Below, piece by piece: positions 23,716 to 32,762 of a DNA stretch of 64,000 nt. The stretch's first letter is position 1, and every line of letters starts with the position of its first letter. A program made the translations under genes and the position numbers. Below the pieces are notes generated by a model. It made no database searches. It was given only the letters and a program-made list of their open reading frames with translations, and was not told the origin of the DNA. Origin of the DNA: Occallatibacter gabretensis (lineage in GTDB: Bacteria; Acidobacteriota; Terriglobia; Terriglobales; Acidobacteriaceae); assembly GCF_001449115.1 (NCBI RefSeq), contig NZ_LAIJ01000010.1, forward strand, positions 434,001-498,000, in the 5' to 3' direction.

Positions 23716-25587
23716 ATGCCTACCTTGGTGTCTCTTGCGAACCCCGCTCGCATCTCCGCCCTTCTCGCAGCCATTCTGGCATCGGCTCTTACAGCCCAGA
23801 CGCCCCAACAGCCGCAAGCTCCAGCCTCAAACCCCACTCCTGATCCAGCCAGTATCGCCGCGCAGCCAGCGCCCTCGCTTACCATTACCAGCCGTGAGGT
23901 TCTGCTCGATCTTGTTGTTACTGACCAGCAGCACCGTCCCCTAACCGGCCTCACCGCGGCGGACTTCACCATTACGGAGGAGAAGCAGCCGCAGGTCCTA
24001 CGGCATATGGAAGAGCACGCAACCTTGAGCGCAGCCGACGTGGCCAAACTGAAAACCACGCCGCCTCTGCCGTCGAATACCTTCACCAATTTCACGCCAG
24101 TGGCCAACAGCAATGCCTACACCGTCATTCTGCTCGACGCACTCAACACGCCCCTCGACGCACAGATGGAACTGCGCGGGCAGTTGATCTCCTACCTCAA
24201 GCACATGGAGCCGGGAACGCCGATCGCCATCTTCCAGCTCGATACCGAGATGCGTCTGGTCCAGGGCTTCTCCACCGACCCCAAAGTTCTGCTGTCGGCA
24301 GCCGATGGCAAACGGAACATGCCCTCGCTGCAGAAGCCGGTCCGCGGTGACCACTATTACAACGTCGTCTCAAAGAACCAGATTCTGGGCGAAGGAATGC
24401 AATCGATAGGACGCTACCTGGCCGGTTTCCCTGGACGCAAGAACCTGGTCTGGTTCACCGGCTCCGTTCCCCAATGGGCTACTGGTTCGCCCACACTGGA
24501 AGAGGTGGAGCGCCGTGTCGGCAACCCATTCAAAGACAGTTTCAACGTATTTGACGATCAAATGGCCGGGCTCACTGACGCCATGAGCCTCAGCCGCGTT
24601 GCTGTCTATCCCATCGATGCCCGCGGCCTGCAGACGCTGCCCAGCTTTGATGCCTCCCGCCGCCGGCCGGTCAGCAACACCGGCTTCTACAACAGGCAGG
24701 CTTTCGGTCACATGGAACTGGATCAGGTTGCCGATGCCACCGGCGGCAAGGCTTACTACAACACCAACGGGCTCAAGGAAACACTCACAGAGATCGTAAA
24801 CAACGGCTCCAACTACTACACTCTGGCCTATTCCACCACCAACCAGCAGTGGGACGGAAAGTTCCGTCACATCCGGATTGCGGTCAACCGCCCCGGCGTA
24901 AAGCTGCAGTACCGACCTGGCTACTATGCCGTGGACCGCACGCAGCTCGAGCAGAGGCAGCTTGCCTCGCTTCAGAAGCGCATGGCGGCCGGGCAGCAAG
25001 TGGCCCAGGCACAGCCACAGGCATCGCAGGATGCCCCTGTCGTAGACGAAAATGGTGCAACGATCAAGCGGCCCAAAGGCGGCTTTGACGCAGTCATGGC
25101 GCTCGGCGCAGTTCCGCCAACAGAAATTGTCTTTACAGCCAGTGTGGACATTGATAACAGCTTGGTGAAGCTGAGCAAAAGTGACGCGCTGCCGAAGGAC
25201 AATTACCTCAAGCCGGAATACAAAGACAAGCCGTTCCACAACTTCAATCTCGACATCCACACCGATCCGAGCGCGCTGAGCATTACGCAGTCGCCGGACG
25301 GCAAACGCCATGGCTCACTGCAGTTTGTGGCCGCGCTCTACACGCCGGATGGCGACATGATCAACTCCATTGAGAGAAAGATCGACCTCGACGTGACGGA
25401 CGCCGGTTACCGCAACCTGCTGAAAGACGGGTTGCCGGTGAAGCTGCAAATCTCCGTGCCTGTAAAAGGGAATTACTTCCTGCGCATAGGCGTTCATGAT
25501 CTCAGCAGTGACCGCGTAGGCGCAGTGGAGATTCCGGTTGACCAGGTACATCCGAACGTAGTGCCGCTTGCCCTGGCCTCGCGCTAG
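23716..25587 (+). CDS. secreted VWFA-related protein of the acidobacterial type
   Basis: 623 residues with an N-terminal signal peptide (ISALLAAILASALTAQ) and a Pro/Gln linker. The acidobacterial VWFA-related domain follows: REVLLDLVVTDQQHRPLTGL, DFTITEEKQPQVLRHMEEH, a von Willebrand A core beginning YTVILLDALNTPLDAQ, KNLVWFTGSVPQW, RVAVYPIDARGL, and GGKAYYNTNGL with NYYTLAYSTT. The metal-site aspartate is present, but the DxSxS motif is altered to DALNT. The C-terminal 200 residues form a further beta domain. AGGAGA lies 9 bases before the ATG. The gene is convergent with nagA and the two stop codons share the bases CTAG. The function of this family is unknown; extracellular adhesion or complex assembly is only a guess. 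Confidence 0.85.
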   Translation: MPTLVSLANPARISALLAAILASALTAQTPQQPQAPASNPTPDPASIAAQPAPSLTITSREVLLDLVVTDQQHRPLTGLTAADFTITEEKQPQVLRHMEEHATLSAADVAKLKTTPPLPSNTFTNFTPVANSNAYTVILLDALNTPLDAQMELRGQLISYLKHMEPGTPIAIFQLDTEMRLVQGFSTDPKVLLSAADGKRNMPSLQKPVRGDHYYNVVSKNQILGEGMQSIGRYLAGFPGRKNLVWFTGSVPQWATGSPTLEEVERRVGNPFKDSFNVFDDQMAGLTDAMSLSRVAVYPIDARGLQTLPSFDASRRRPVSNTGFYNRQAFGHMELDQVADATGGKAYYNTNGLKETLTEIVNNGSNYYTLAYSTTNQQWDGKFRHIRIAVNRPGVKLQYRPGYYAVDRTQLEQRQLASLQKRMAAGQQVAQAQPQASQDAPVVDENGATIKRPKGGFDAVMALGAVPPTEIVFTASVDIDNSLVKLSKSDALPKDNYLKPEYKDKPFHNFNLDIHTDPSALSITQSPDGKRHGSLQFVAALYTPDGDMINSIERKIDLDVTDAGYRNLLKDGLPVKLQISVPVKGNYFLRIGVHDLSSDRVGAVEIPVDQVHPNVVPLALASR

Positions 25588-26735
25588 ACCAGCGCCCCCA
25601 TGTGAATCGACTGCACCAGCCTGCCCGCCGCGTCCACAACGACCAGGTTGGCAGGCTGCCCAACCGCAACAGAGCCAGCCCGATCGCTGAACCCTGTCAT
25701 CGCAGCAGGGTTCGCGCCCAGCAACCGCAAGCCATTCTCCACAGTCGCACCTGTGAACTCGATAAAGTTTTTCAGCGCACGATCCAGCGTAAGTACGCTT
25801 CCGGCCAGCACGCCGTTTGCAGTAGCCCTGCCATCCGCCACCTGCACAGGAAATCCGCCCAGCATGTACTCGCCATCGGGCATTCCAGCGGCAGCCATCC
25901 CGTCGGTAATCAAAATTCCGCGCTCGGCGCCCTTAGCCTTCCACCACAGCCGTACCAGCTCCGGCGCAGTGTGGATGCCATCGCAGATCAGCTCGGCAAA
26001 AAGATCGTCCCTCGTCAGCACGACGCCCAGTATGCCCGGCTCGCGATGATCCAGCGCACGCATGGCATTAAAGGTATGCGTAGCGCTGGTAGCTCCGGCA
26101 GCCAGCACCGGAGCGGTCTCGGCAGCGGTAGCGTTTGAGTGGCCAACCGACACGCGCACGCCCTTAGCCGCGGCATGAGCGGCAAGCTCAGCAGCTCCGG
26201 GCAGCTCAGGCGCAAGTGTCATCAGACGTACGTGGCCCTGGGCAGCTTCAAACATCTTGTCAAAGATATCAATCTGCGGGGCAAGCAACAGATCGGGCGG
26301 ATGGACGCCCCGCTTGGCATGGGAGAGAAACGGTCCTTCCAGATGAATGCCAATAGGCCAAGTCTGCGCGCCCTCAGGAGCCTTCTCGATGAGCTTCGCC
26401 AGCCCATTCAGTGAGCGCAGCGTCGCATCCATCGGCGCGGTAACCGTGGTAGCCAGGTACGCGCCCACGCCCCGCTTGGCCAGGAACTTTCCAATCGTGA
26501 GCAGCGCCGCCGGCGTAGCTTCCATCACGTCATGCCCGGCAGAGCCGTGGATGTGCACGTCGAAGAACGCGGGCCCCAGCGTGAGCCCGGGAAATGCATG
26601 CAACTCGCCCCCCGGAATCGCAGCTGCTGTCTGGCTTGCAATGGAGACAATCCGGCCATCTTCAGCAACAATGACCGGCGATTCGACAACCGTGTGGCCA
26701 TCCCACAGACGGTCCGCAGTAAATACTGAACGCAT
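25584..26735 (-). CDS. nagA: N-acetylglucosamine-6-phosphate deacetylase
   Basis: Amidohydrolase releasing acetate from GlcNAc-6-phosphate, 383 residues. Motifs are FFDVHIHGSAGHDVMEA (metal HxH), GIHLEGPFLSHAKRGVHPP (metal glutamate), VSVGHSNATA, THTFNAMRALDHREPG, LICDGIHTAPELV and the catalytic aspartate in ILITDGMAAAGMPDG. No nagB, kinase or transporter is in the same transcription unit, but a GlcNAc-kinase-like gene lies at 22704. It is divergent from the propeller/phosphatase gene, with 96 bases between the starts. Confidence 0.95.
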   Translation of the reverse strand: MRSVFTADRLWDGHTVVESPVIVAEDGRIVSIASQTAAAIPGGELHAFPGLTLGPAFFDVHIHGSAGHDVMEATPAALLTIGKFLAKRGVGAYLATTVTAPMDATLRSLNGLAKLIEKAPEGAQTWPIGIHLEGPFLSHAKRGVHPPDLLLAPQIDIFDKMFEAAQGHVRLMTLAPELPGAAELAAHAAAKGVRVSVGHSNATAAETAPVLAAGATSATHTFNAMRALDHREPGILGVVLTRDDLFAELICDGIHTAPELVRLWWKAKGAERGILITDGMAAAGMPDGEYMLGGFPVQVADGRATANGVLAGSVLTLDRALKNFIEFTGATVENGLRLLGANPAAMTGFSDRAGSVAVGQPANLVVVDAAGRLVQSIHMGALV

Positions 26736-26831
26736 AACTGGCCATTATCGCAGGCAGCAGGGCGTTGCCTTCAGCCGACAACTTACATTTTTGTAACAAC
26801 AGACAGCTTCAAATTTGCTACGGTTGTCTGC

Positions 26832-29744
26832 ATGAAGCCGAAGAGCCTTGTTGCGTACGCTATTTCGGTTCTGTTGACGGGCGGAGCGGCTTTGGCTGCT
26901 CAAAGCGCCACGCAGACACCTTCCCAGACGATTGATCTACCTACCAGCAAGCAGCTCATGGAAGAAGTCCCAGGGCATCCGCAGCGGCTCAACAGCCTGC
27001 CGGTCTCGATTGCCGTCTCGCCCGATAAGCGTTACGTAGTCACGCTCAATGACGGCTACAGCACATATGAGTCACACTACGATCAGTCGCTGGCCGTCTA
27101 TGACACGCAGACCGGAAAGGTAGCGGATTTTCCCGATAACCGCACGCAGCTCCGCATGCGCGTCGGCGGCAAGCAAACCCTCTATTCCGGCCTCGCTTTC
27201 AGCCACGATGGAAACCACATCTACGCCAGCATGGGCTCAATCTCAGACCCTAACGGCGAAAAGCCCGGCGACACCGGGAACGGCATCGCCGTGTACAGCT
27301 TTAGTGCTGGCAAAGTAGCGCAGCAGCGGTTCATCCCGCTGCCTGTTCAACAACTAGCCCCAGGCCGCAAGACGCGCGTCGTTGGCGAGCAGGAAGGCGA
27401 CAAGGGAATTCCGTTTCCGGCGGCGATTGAAGTAATTGGCGGCTCCGGACCCAATGCGAGTTCAGAGAAGCTTCTCGTGGCGGGCAATCTTTCCGACGAT
27501 GTGCTGCTGGTCGATGCCACCAGCGGGAAAATCGAACATCGCTTCGATCTCGCGGAGAGTGATGCCGTTCCCGGCGTCTATCCAATTGCGCTCGCAGCGA
27601 CGCGCGATGGCAAGCGCGCCTTTGTGGCGCTGTGGAATGCGTCGGAAATCGTCGAGCTGGACCTGACGAAGCAAACCGTAGAGCGCAAGCTGGCGCTAAA
27701 CAAGCCTGAAAACCCAATCGCGCCAGGCTCGCATCCATGCGCGTTGGAGTTTTCTCCGGACGAGCGCACTCTGTACGTTGTGCTTGAGAACCACGACAGC
27801 GTAGCCGCCGTGGATGTAAGCACGCTCATTGTAAGAGGAACCTTCGACACGCGGCTGCCGCATCAGACTTACTTTGGCGCGGAGCCCGTGGCGTTGGCGT
27901 TGAATGCTGCCGGAACGCGCCTCTATGTAGCAAACATGGCTGCGGATGCGGTCGCTGTTCTCGATACAACAAAGATTAGGCAGAACTCCAAGCTGAATTC
28001 CAAACTCCCTGCACCGGCCATTGCACCGGAAGGATTCATTCCCACGGAGTGGCTGCCATTCTCGCTTGTCCAGACCGGCGGCAAGCTCTACATCGCAACC
28101 GGCAAAGGCCGCGGTACCGGACCGAACAACATGCTGCAGCGCGTGCCGGATGACATGAAAGACCGCCAGCCGCCGCATATCGAGCATCAGACCTATATTG
28201 CCGCATTACTCTATGGCTCGCTTGCAGTAGTGGATGAAACGGAGATTGCAGCCGGTCTCCAACAGTGGACTGCGCAGGTCATTGAATCCAACCGTATGAA
28301 GACTGCCGAAGGGAAGATCGCCTTCGCGAGCGATCAAAATCGTATCAAGCACGTCATCTACATCATCAAGGAAAACCGCACCTACGATCAGATCTATGGC
28401 GATCTCAAATTCAACGGCAAGCCCGTGGGCAACGGCGATGCGAGCCTCACCATGTTCGGCGCAGATGTCACGCCGAACCTGCACAAGCTCGCGCTGCGGT
28501 TCGGCGTGCTCGACAACTTCTACGATTCAGGCGAAGTCTCCGGTGATGGCCACGTCTGGTCGAATGCAGCTATCGGCAGCGACTATCTCGAAAAGACATG
28601 GCAGCAAAGCTATCGCAACGCGCAGCGCACTTACGACTTTGAGGGCGTTGTGGCGTACAACTACCCCCTCCTGCAGAAGATTCCCGACGTGAATGAGCCG
28701 GCCAGCGGCTACCTGTGGACCAACCTGGCCGCGCATCACAGAACTTACTATCACTTCGGCGAGTACATCTCCACAATCTTCTGTACGGACCCAAAGTCGG
28801 AGCAGCTTCCCGCGAACCCCCAGGAAGGGCCCATGCTACGCGGCAGCGACTGCTCAAAGAAATCCATCGCGCCAGGCGAAGCAATGCCGGAGGAGTGGGG
28901 CGGCGGCACCAACAAGTGGCCCTGGGCCATTCCACTCATCGCCACCAACACGGCCACAAAGCCGGAGCTGGTCGGCCACTATGCGCCGGAGGCTCCGGAC
29001 TTTGACCTCATGGTGCCGGACCAGATTCGCGTGGATATTTTCACTCGTCATCTCAAGGGCTGGATAGCCGACAAGGAGCAGGGCAAGGACACCATGCCTG
29101 AGTTTGTGATGCTGCGTCTGGGCAACGACCACACTGCGGGCACGCGTCCCGGCGGCCCCACACCGAAATCCTCCGTGGCAGACAACGATCTTGCCGTAGG
29201 TCGCGCCGTCGAAGCCATCTCGCATTCAGCCTTCTGGGCCGATACGGCGTTCTTCATCGTCGAGGACGACGCGCAGGCTGGCGCGGATCACGTGGATGCG
29301 CATCGCTCCACCGCGCTGGTCATCAGCAGGTACGCGCCGCACGGCCCCACAAGCGAATCAGGCAGCGGCATGCCGGTTGTGGATAGCCGCTTCTACACCA
29401 CGGTCAGCCTGATTCGCACCATGGAACTGCTGCTCGGCCTGCCGCCCATGAACAATAACGATGCGTTTGCTTCGGTCATTTCGCCGCTCTTCACGGGCGC
29501 GGGGGATCAGCCGGCATTCGACGCCGACTACTCCAACCGCGACAACAATCTCATCTATACAGCGAACAAGAAGACCGCTCCCGGCGCGCAGGAAAGCATG
29601 AAGATGGACTTTCGCCATGCCGATCACGCTGACACGCAGAAGCTCAACGTGATTCTGTGGAAAGACACCATGGGCGACAAGCCCGTTCCTGCAATGCTTA
29701 AGGTGCGCGTCAAGCGGACCACGAAGGATGACGACGATGATTAA
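26832..29744 (+). CDS. secreted fusion of YncE-like beta-propeller and phosphoesterase domain
   Basis: 970 residues. A signal peptide (YAISVLLTGGAALAAQS) leads into a propeller of repeated blades to about residue 480 (PVSIAVSPDKRYVVTLNDG, LLVAGNLSDDVLLVD, TLYVVLENHDSVAAVD, TRLYVANMAADAVAVLD). Then comes an alkaline-phosphatase-superfamily phosphoesterase domain from HVIYIIKENRTYDQIYGDL, with SGDGHVWSNAA and VEDDAQAGADHVDAHRS as metal-ligand segments. The C-terminus is very acidic (TTKDDDDD). The same fusion is known in Bacteroidetes and Acidobacteria without a settled substrate; phosphodiester or phospholipase-C-like hydrolysis is plausible. A TTACA-TTTT-TGTAA dyad lies at 26783-26796 in the divergent promoter region. 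Confidence 0.85.
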   Translation: MKPKSLVAYAISVLLTGGAALAAQSATQTPSQTIDLPTSKQLMEEVPGHPQRLNSLPVSIAVSPDKRYVVTLNDGYSTYESHYDQSLAVYDTQTGKVADFPDNRTQLRMRVGGKQTLYSGLAFSHDGNHIYASMGSISDPNGEKPGDTGNGIAVYSFSAGKVAQQRFIPLPVQQLAPGRKTRVVGEQEGDKGIPFPAAIEVIGGSGPNASSEKLLVAGNLSDDVLLVDATSGKIEHRFDLAESDAVPGVYPIALAATRDGKRAFVALWNASEIVELDLTKQTVERKLALNKPENPIAPGSHPCALEFSPDERTLYVVLENHDSVAAVDVSTLIVRGTFDTRLPHQTYFGAEPVALALNAAGTRLYVANMAADAVAVLDTTKIRQNSKLNSKLPAPAIAPEGFIPTEWLPFSLVQTGGKLYIATGKGRGTGPNNMLQRVPDDMKDRQPPHIEHQTYIAALLYGSLAVVDETEIAAGLQQWTAQVIESNRMKTAEGKIAFASDQNRIKHVIYIIKENRTYDQIYGDLKFNGKPVGNGDASLTMFGADVTPNLHKLALRFGVLDNFYDSGEVSGDGHVWSNAAIGSDYLEKTWQQSYRNAQRTYDFEGVVAYNYPLLQKIPDVNEPASGYLWTNLAAHHRTYYHFGEYISTIFCTDPKSEQLPANPQEGPMLRGSDCSKKSIAPGEAMPEEWGGGTNKWPWAIPLIATNTATKPELVGHYAPEAPDFDLMVPDQIRVDIFTRHLKGWIADKEQGKDTMPEFVMLRLGNDHTAGTRPGGPTPKSSVADNDLAVGRAVEAISHSAFWADTAFFIVEDDAQAGADHVDAHRSTALVISRYAPHGPTSESGSGMPVVDSRFYTTVSLIRTMELLLGLPPMNNNDAFASVISPLFTGAGDQPAFDADYSNRDNNLIYTANKKTAPGAQESMKMDFRHADHADTQKLNVILWKDTMGDKPVPAMLKVRVKRTTKDDDDD

Positions 29745-29790
29745 GAATCCAGCTTGCATTCACGCGTACCCCGCAGAGTAGACTTACGCC

Positions 29791-30645
29791 ATGACAAAAC
29801 GGATCGGCATTCATGTCGGCACCTCCGGCGGCGCATCAAACGCAGTTCTGCGCGCGGAAGAGGTGGGCGCAAACACATTCCAGATCTTTTCCTCCAGCCC
29901 TCGCATGTGGCGCGCGCCCAAGGTTAAACCAGAAGAAGCCGCCCGCATGAAGGAGCTGCGCGCCAAGCATAATGTCAGTCCGCTCGTCATCCACACCAGC
30001 TACCTGGTCAACGTCTGTAGCCAGAACGACGAAGTGCGGCAGAAGAGCATCGTCGGATTTCGCGGAGAGATTGAGCGCGCCCTGGACCTCGGCGCGGAGT
30101 ATCTTGTCCTCCATCCCGGCTCATGGAAGGGACTCACCCGCGACGAAGGCCTCAAGCTGGCTGCAGACTCCATCGAAAAAGCCATCGACGGCCTCCCGTG
30201 GCAGGGAACGCCGTTTTCCATCCTCATTGAGAACACAGCTGGCGCGGACTACTCGCTCGGCGCAAACTTTGAGCAGGTGTCGGAACTGGTCACACGCCTG
30301 CGCAACCACGCCCCCGTCGGCGTCTGCCTCGATACTTGCCATACTCACGTCTCGGGCTACGACATCGTCACGCCCGAGGGCTATGAAGAGACCATGAAGC
30401 AAGCCGCAGGAACCTTCGGATTTGACTCGGTCAAGGTATGGCACTGTAATGACGCCAAGGCCGCCCGCGGATCGAAACTCGACCGCCACGAGCACATCGG
30501 GAAGGGAACCATCGGCATCGAGCCCTTCCGCCGCCTGCTCAACGACAAGCGCTTCGCCCACGCCGCCTTCATCGCCGAGACCCCGGTAGACGAGCCAGGC
30601 GACGAGCTGCGCAATGTAGAGGCGCTGAAAAGTCTGATGGTTTGA
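29791..30645 (+). CDS. nfo: deoxyribonuclease IV (endonuclease IV)
   Basis: AP endonuclease with three zinc ions for base-excision repair, 284 residues, the normal length. Zinc ligands are in order: PLVIHTSYLVN, YLVLHPGSWKG, SILIENTAGAD, VCLDTCHTHVSGYD, VWHCNDAKAARGSKLDRHEH and AAFIAETPVDEPG. Start ATG at 29791 (MTKRIGIHVGTSGG). Not obviously in an operon; the higBA module follows 55 bases later but has its own promoter. Confidence 0.96.
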   Translation: MTKRIGIHVGTSGGASNAVLRAEEVGANTFQIFSSSPRMWRAPKVKPEEAARMKELRAKHNVSPLVIHTSYLVNVCSQNDEVRQKSIVGFRGEIERALDLGAEYLVLHPGSWKGLTRDEGLKLAADSIEKAIDGLPWQGTPFSILIENTAGADYSLGANFEQVSELVTRLRNHAPVGVCLDTCHTHVSGYDIVTPEGYEETMKQAAGTFGFDSVKVWHCNDAKAARGSKLDRHEHIGKGTIGIEPFRRLLNDKRFAHAAFIAETPVDEPGDELRNVEALKSLMV

Positions 30646-30652
30646 TTTGTTC

Positions 30653-30681
30653 TTGCCTCCTGTACCGCCCAACGGTACAAT
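30653..30681 (+). promoter_or_regulatory. higBA promoter with embedded dyad operator
   Basis: TTGCCT (30653-30658) and TACAAT (30676-30681) stand 17 bases apart as -35 and -10 boxes. A perfect dyad TGTACCG-cccaa-CGGTACA (30661-30679) fills the spacer and runs into the -10. This is the expected layout for HigA-type autorepression. Confidence 0.8.
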
Positions 30682-30700
30682 TATCAACAGGGAAACCTGA

Positions 30701-30997
30701 ATGATTACCGGATTTCGTGATCGGTGGCTAGAAGATTTCTTCGTTCAAGACCTGGCAAGCCGAAAGATTCCGGCCAATCTGGAGGATCGGCTGTTTCGGA
30801 AACTGCAATTGCTGGACGATGCCACAACGGATGCGGATTTACGAGTTCCACCCAGCAACCACTTTGAAAAACTTCGCGGAAACCTTGAGGGCTGGCATTC
30901 GATCCGAGTCAATGAGCAGTGGAGGCTCATTTTCCAGTGGGATGCCGGTCGTGGCGAAGCATTCCGGGTTTATCTCGATAATCACAGCTATCGGTGA
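30701..30997 (+). CDS. higB: HigB-family toxin (RelE/ParE superfamily mRNA interferase)
   Basis: 98 residues, the usual size. HigB motifs are GFRDRWLEDFF, ILVxRKIPANLEDRLFRKLQLLD-like helix 2 (here ASRKIPANLEDRLFRKL), RVPPSNHFEKLRGNLEGWHSIRVN and WRLIFQWD, ending VYLDNHSYR. By family knowledge it cleaves mRNA on the ribosome. It precedes the antitoxin gene, the toxin-first order typical of higBA, with 9 bases between the genes. AGGGA precedes the ATG. Confidence 0.93.
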   Translation: MITGFRDRWLEDFFVQDLASRKIPANLEDRLFRKLQLLDDATTDADLRVPPSNHFEKLRGNLEGWHSIRVNEQWRLIFQWDAGRGEAFRVYLDNHSYR

Positions 30998-31006
30998 GGT
31001 GTACAG

Positions 31007-31315
31007 ATGTTAAATACAGCGCGCAAACCGGTGACCGTGGGCGAAATGCTCGCAGAGGAGTTTCTTGGGCCGCTCGGTCTTACGCAGGGAGCATTAGCCG
31101 CAGCAATGGGCGTGCAACGCAAACTCGTCAACGAACTCTGCAACGATCGTCGCACAGTAACTGCAGATACCGCGCTGATGCTCGCGCGCGTCTTTGGTAA
31201 CTCCGCCGATTTCTGGCTCAATCTCCAGCGCAGGATCGATCTGTGGGAGGCTCTGCATACGCCAGCCCGTCGCCGCCGCATTGACCGAGCAAAAACTCTG
31301 AAACAGGTTGCATAA
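31007..31315 (+). CDS. higA: HigA-family antitoxin (XRE-type)
   Basis: 102 residues. The N-terminal TVGEMLAEEFLGPLGLTQGALA and helix-turn-helix LAAAMGVQRKLVNELCNDRRTV match the HigA/VapI group, and ADTALMLARVFGNSADFWLNLQ follows as in the family. Its basic C-terminus reads ARRRRIDRAKTLKQVA. It should neutralise HigB and repress the promoter at 30653 through the dyad there. GAGGTG is positioned as the ribosome site. Confidence 0.94.
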   Translation: MLNTARKPVTVGEMLAEEFLGPLGLTQGALAAAMGVQRKLVNELCNDRRTVTADTALMLARVFGNSADFWLNLQRRIDLWEALHTPARRRRIDRAKTLKQVA

Positions 31316-31376
31316 AGCAGTGTAGCCCGCTCCAGGCTCATTGCAAACAATCTTCCGGGAAGAAAGGACATCCATC

Positions 31377-31937
31377 ATGAACGCTCTTCGCAGCGCTTCT
31401 TCATTCGCATTCGCAGTTATCTTGTGCACCGCAGCCGCACGCCCGCAAATGCCGGCCCAATCCGCGCAGCCGCACACTCACTCAGAGGCACTCCTCGGAG
31501 TGTGGAACTATGAAGGCAACAAACTTATCGCAATGGCGGAAGACTTTCCGGAGGACAAGTACGACTACAAGCCCAATCCCGCCCAGCGATCCTTCGCCGA
31601 GCAGCTCCTGCACGCCGCTGGCGGAAACTACTTTCTCATCAATCCCGCCAAGGGAAAGAGACCTCCGACCGGAGATCCAAAGCGCTCTGATTTCAAATCG
31701 AAAGCTGAAATTGTCGCCTACGTTCGCAAATCTTTTGCCGACGGAGCTGCGCTCATCCAGGCCAAGGGCGAGAAAGGCCTGAACGATGTCTTCCCGGACG
31801 GAGAATCGGGTTCTCCGGTCCACTTCGGAGATAACGCCTGGGGATGGGTTGTACACTCAGGCGAGCATTACGGCCAGCTTGTGGTCTATTACCGCGTTCT
31901 GGGACTCGTTCCGCCTGAGTCACGGCCGAAGAAGTAG
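31377..31937 (+). CDS. secreted DinB-like protein
   Basis: 186 residues with a signal peptide (SFAFAVILCTAAARPQ). The body matches the DinB four-helix fold: LLGVWNYEGNKLIAMAEDFPEDKYDYKP at the start, FAEQLLHAAGGNYFLI, FADGAALIQA, and WVVHSGEHYGQLVVYYRVLGLVPPESR at the end, with His residues at the usual metal positions (LHAA, HSGEHYGQ). Exported DinB proteins are common in acidobacteria and have no assigned reaction. The ATG at 31377 has AGAAAGGA upstream. The gene lies 61 bases after higA but is probably separate. Confidence 0.78.
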   Translation: MNALRSASSFAFAVILCTAAARPQMPAQSAQPHTHSEALLGVWNYEGNKLIAMAEDFPEDKYDYKPNPAQRSFAEQLLHAAGGNYFLINPAKGKRPPTGDPKRSDFKSKAEIVAYVRKSFADGAALIQAKGEKGLNDVFPDGESGSPVHFGDNAWGWVVHSGEHYGQLVVYYRVLGLVPPESRPKK

Positions 31938-31963
31938 CAGCCGAACCGCAAAGGCGGCGATTC

Positions 31964-32736
31964 ATGTGGAGAAGTTTTTGCGCATTTCAACTCGGTTTGT
32001 TACTTGCCTGCATTGTAGTCCGCGGCCAGTCGTCTCCTCATGCGGCACAGCTGCCCTATACCGCGCATTTCAAGAACACCACGGTGAAAACGCTCGCGGA
32101 TGGATCAACATCCACCTCAGAGCACGAGTCCATAAGGGCGGCTGACTCACATGGCCGCTTTTACGCTTCGTTTCTACCATCCTCAGATAGCAGCGATAAT
32201 GATCCACGCACCGGCTATCAAGTTCGCGATTTAGTTCATTTGACCGTAAGCTACTGGACCGAGCCCGGAACGACTGCACAGGTGGTTCACATGCCGGATA
32301 TCGGCGAACCGGAAACCGACTGTGCGAAAGTAATGAAGGCCATTGGTCCGCTTCATCCCTTCGGAGCCCAGCCGCCAATTGAGGACCTGGGGATAAAACC
32401 CTTTCTTGGCTTAGAAGCCAAGGGAGGCAGGATAACGTTTACGCCAGTGGCTCAAGTCAAATCCAGCCAGGCAGCGTCGGATACCACGGCGCCTCTAACG
32501 CGCACCAACGAGGTCTGGACGGCAACTGATCCCAGGCTCGGTGGACTGGTCGTCTACCAGACCTCTACCACCTCTCAGGCATAACAACGACGCGGGAGCT
32601 AACCGAATTCACCCAGGCGGAGCCTGACCCGCAGCTTTTTGAAATTCCGGCCAACCGCGAGATTGCCAGAAGTGAGACCAACGCCTACGTGTGCGGCCCT
32701 AACCTGCAACCCAAATCCATGAGAATGTTCCAGTAA
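31964..32736 (+). pseudogene. secreted protein gene interrupted by a late frameshift
   Basis: The open frame from 31964 encodes 206 residues with a signal peptide (FQLGLLLACIVVRGQ) and a body of an uncharacterised secreted type common in acidobacteria (TVKTLADGSTSTSEHESI...SHGRFYAS; WTATDPRLGGLVVYQ). It stops at a TAA at 32582. The next 50 codons in the neighbouring frame, beginning at about 32569, continue the family ending: TTTRELTEFTQAEPDPQLFE, IPANREI, then TAA at 32734. Loss of one base between about 32560 and 32580 (or a sequencing error) explains it. The restored protein would have about 256 residues. Confidence 0.65.
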
Positions 32737-32762
32737 CTCGCCGCCATTTACACTAGATACTT

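Noticed and set aside
26783-26796. TTACA-TTTT-TGTAA dyad as a proven operator
   Set aside because: Well placed between divergent genes but AT-rich and short; no regulator can be named, so it is only mentioned in the gene entry.
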